Source: Ectopseudomonas composti
GTDB taxonomy: Bacteria; Pseudomonadota; Gammaproteobacteria; Pseudomonadales; Pseudomonadaceae
Direction of reading: 5' to 3'
DNA length: 64,000 nucleotides
NCBI RefSeq assembly: GCF_001567565.1
Contig: NZ_LSSW01000033.1
Span: forward strand, 123,443 to 187,442
A program made the translations under genes and the position numbers. This document shows positions 62,961 through 64,000 of the stretch, piece after piece. The notes under the pieces were generated by a model. That model was given only the letters and a program-made list of their open reading frames with translations, ran no database searches and had not been told where the DNA came from. Position 1 is the first letter of the stretch. Each line of letters starts with the position of its first letter.

Positions 62961-63532
62961 GTGTGTTCAGCCGCCTGACGCTCAAGCACTTTGTGCTGGG
63001 CTTCTTTGTCGTGGTGTTGGCGGCAATCGTGTTGATCTGGTGGCTCAGCGGCGCGGCGTATTTGCGGCCCTATGCCGAGCAGACGGTGATCTTCGGTCAG
63101 GGCGAGTTGAAGCTGCCGCCTGAATTGGCCGGCCCTGGCCCTATTCGCGTGGTGCACTTCTGGGACCCTGACTGCCCCTGCAACGCGGAGACTGACGCGC
63201 ATCTGCGTTACCTGATCGGCCTGCACCGCAACGCCGATGTCGAGTTCTACAGCGTGCAGAAGCCGGGCAGCAAGGGCGAACTCGCCCCTTTCCTGCGTGG
63301 GCGGATGAAGCCCTTGCCCGGCATCGAGGGCATGGAGTCGTTGCCAGCCAGCCCGGCCCTGGCGATCTGGGATCGTGACGGCAAGCTGGCTTATGCCGGG
63401 CCTTACAGCGAAGGGCTGGTGTGCAACTCCAGCAACAGCTTCGTCGAGCCGGTGCTCGATGCGCTGACCCAGGGGCGCCATGTTTCCTTGGCCAGTGGTT
63501 TGGCAGTGGGCTGTTACTGCGCCTGGAAGTAG
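62957..63532 (+). CDS. thioredoxin-like membrane-anchored protein (DUF6436-type)
   Basis: A 191-residue protein with an N-terminal membrane anchor (about residues 11-31) and a thioredoxin-like domain. The segment VVHFWDPDCPCNAETDAHL resembles the active site of AhpC/TlpA proteins but with Cys-Pro-Cys instead of CxxC. The C-terminus has three further Cys (GLVCNSS, VGCYCAWK). Probably periplasmic redox or metal function; not known. Overlaps the upstream small gene by four bases. Confidence 0.82.
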   Translation: MSVFSRLTLKHFVLGFFVVVLAAIVLIWWLSGAAYLRPYAEQTVIFGQGELKLPPELAGPGPIRVVHFWDPDCPCNAETDAHLRYLIGLHRNADVEFYSVQKPGSKGELAPFLRGRMKPLPGIEGMESLPASPALAIWDRDGKLAYAGPYSEGLVCNSSNSFVEPVLDALTQGRHVSLASGLAVGCYCAWK

Positions 63533-64000
63533 TGGTGCAGGTCGGTACGGGGGGAGCAGGGCAGGGTTGCCTGTGCCTGTGGGAGGGGCTTCAGCCGCGA
63601 TGCTTGTCGCGGCTAAAGCCCCTCCCACAAAAGCCGCGCCGGCCGCACTTGCGTAGCCCGGATGAAATCCGGGCACATATCGAGGTGTGCCGCATTGCAT
63701 GTGGGCGACGAAGGCAAAGCGATCGCGGCTGAAGCCGCTCCTACGAGGTAGGTGGAGGGTTGCCGGGCCGCTGCAGTCATTTCCCCAGAAGGCGTTGCCA
63801 GCCGCATTTGTGTAGCCCGGATGAAATCCGGGGCGGACATCGAATCGTTCTGGATCGCATGCGGTTAGGTGGAGCTATCGCGGCTGAAGCCGCTCCTACG
63901 GGGTAGGTGGAGGGTTGCCGGGCCGCTGCAGTCATTTCCCCAGAAGGCGTTGCCAGCCGCATTTGTGTAGCCCGGATGAAATCCGGGGCGGACATCGAAT
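63533..64000. repeat. 468-base REP and tandem repeat array at window end
   Basis: No gene. A REP pair at 63578-63629, a GCCCGGAT-GAA-ATCCGGGC hairpin at 63656-63674, and a 155-base direct repeat: first unit 63722-63876, second from 63877 to the end of the window (124 bases, one mismatch). Each unit holds one REP arm (CGGCTGAAGCCGCTCCTACG) and one GCCCGGAT hairpin. Confidence 0.85.
63578..63629. repeat. REP pair after the thioredoxin-like gene
   Basis: TGTGGGAGGGGCTTCAGCCG pairs with CGGCTAAAGCCCCTCCCACA. Same family as the copies at 30767 and 30952. Confidence 0.88.

Overview
The window is a 64 kb piece of a Pseudomonas chromosome. Two stretches follow gene orders I know from P. aeruginosa: nadB-algU-mucABCD-lepA-lepB-rnc-era-recO-pdxJ, and rapA-alkB-like-phaJ1-hydrolase-fadD2-fadD1. 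The high GC, the REP hairpins and the codon use fit the genus. A P. mendocina/oleovorans/alcaligenes-type species is my guess, not something the sequence proves. I see no tRNA, rRNA, CRISPR array, prophage or complete insertion sequence.

Layout. 1-2.6 kb: a cut-off response regulator, its TctE-like histidine kinase and a periplasmic solute-binding protein. 2.8-7.0 kb: HDOD protein, YgfZ, SdhE, a YgfX-like protein and NadB. 7.1-11.5 kb: the envelope-stress sigma factor AlgU with its regulators MucA-D, apparently intact, behind candidate AlgU-type promoters and ended by a strong hairpin. 11.6-17.8 kb: translation, secretion, RNA-processing and repair housekeeping genes (lepA, lepB, a DUF4845 protein, rnc, era, recO, pdxJ). 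17.9-23 kb: a LysR regulator, the cmoAB tRNA wobble-uridine pair, a YhhN protein and an ECF42-type sigma factor. 23-27.5 kb: rapA, an AlkB-like oxygenase, small conserved proteins, and a 38-residue membrane protein resembling the cbb3 oxidase subunit CcoM behind a perfect ANR/FNR box. 27.7-30.8 kb: a three-gene aromatic-acid-type efflux operon. 31-34.8 kb: codB-pucR-codA cytosine uptake and deamination. 35-40.4 kb: fatty-acid handling (phaJ1, a lysophospholipase-like hydrolase, two acyl-CoA ligases).

40.6-58.2 kb is accessory: a chemoreceptor, transporters, and a run of regulators (MarR, LysR, Lrp, AraC, LysR, AraC), mostly next to one or two small enzymes or transporters. Dispersed GGTGGA repeats, a 141 bp MITE-like element with TA flanks, a CTAG-rich stretch and a lower-GC lipoprotein gene between direct repeats mark it as a mosaic. 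The most unusual gene here is a flavin amine oxidase at 48.4-49.7 kb whose family C-terminal flavin segment is at the N-terminus, i.e. it looks circularly permuted. 58.5-63.5 kb carries hrpA, with an in-frame repeat insertion, and two small membrane-protein genes. The last 470 bases are a REP/tandem-repeat array that runs out of the window.

Product names come from reading motifs and remembered family features; no database search was run.
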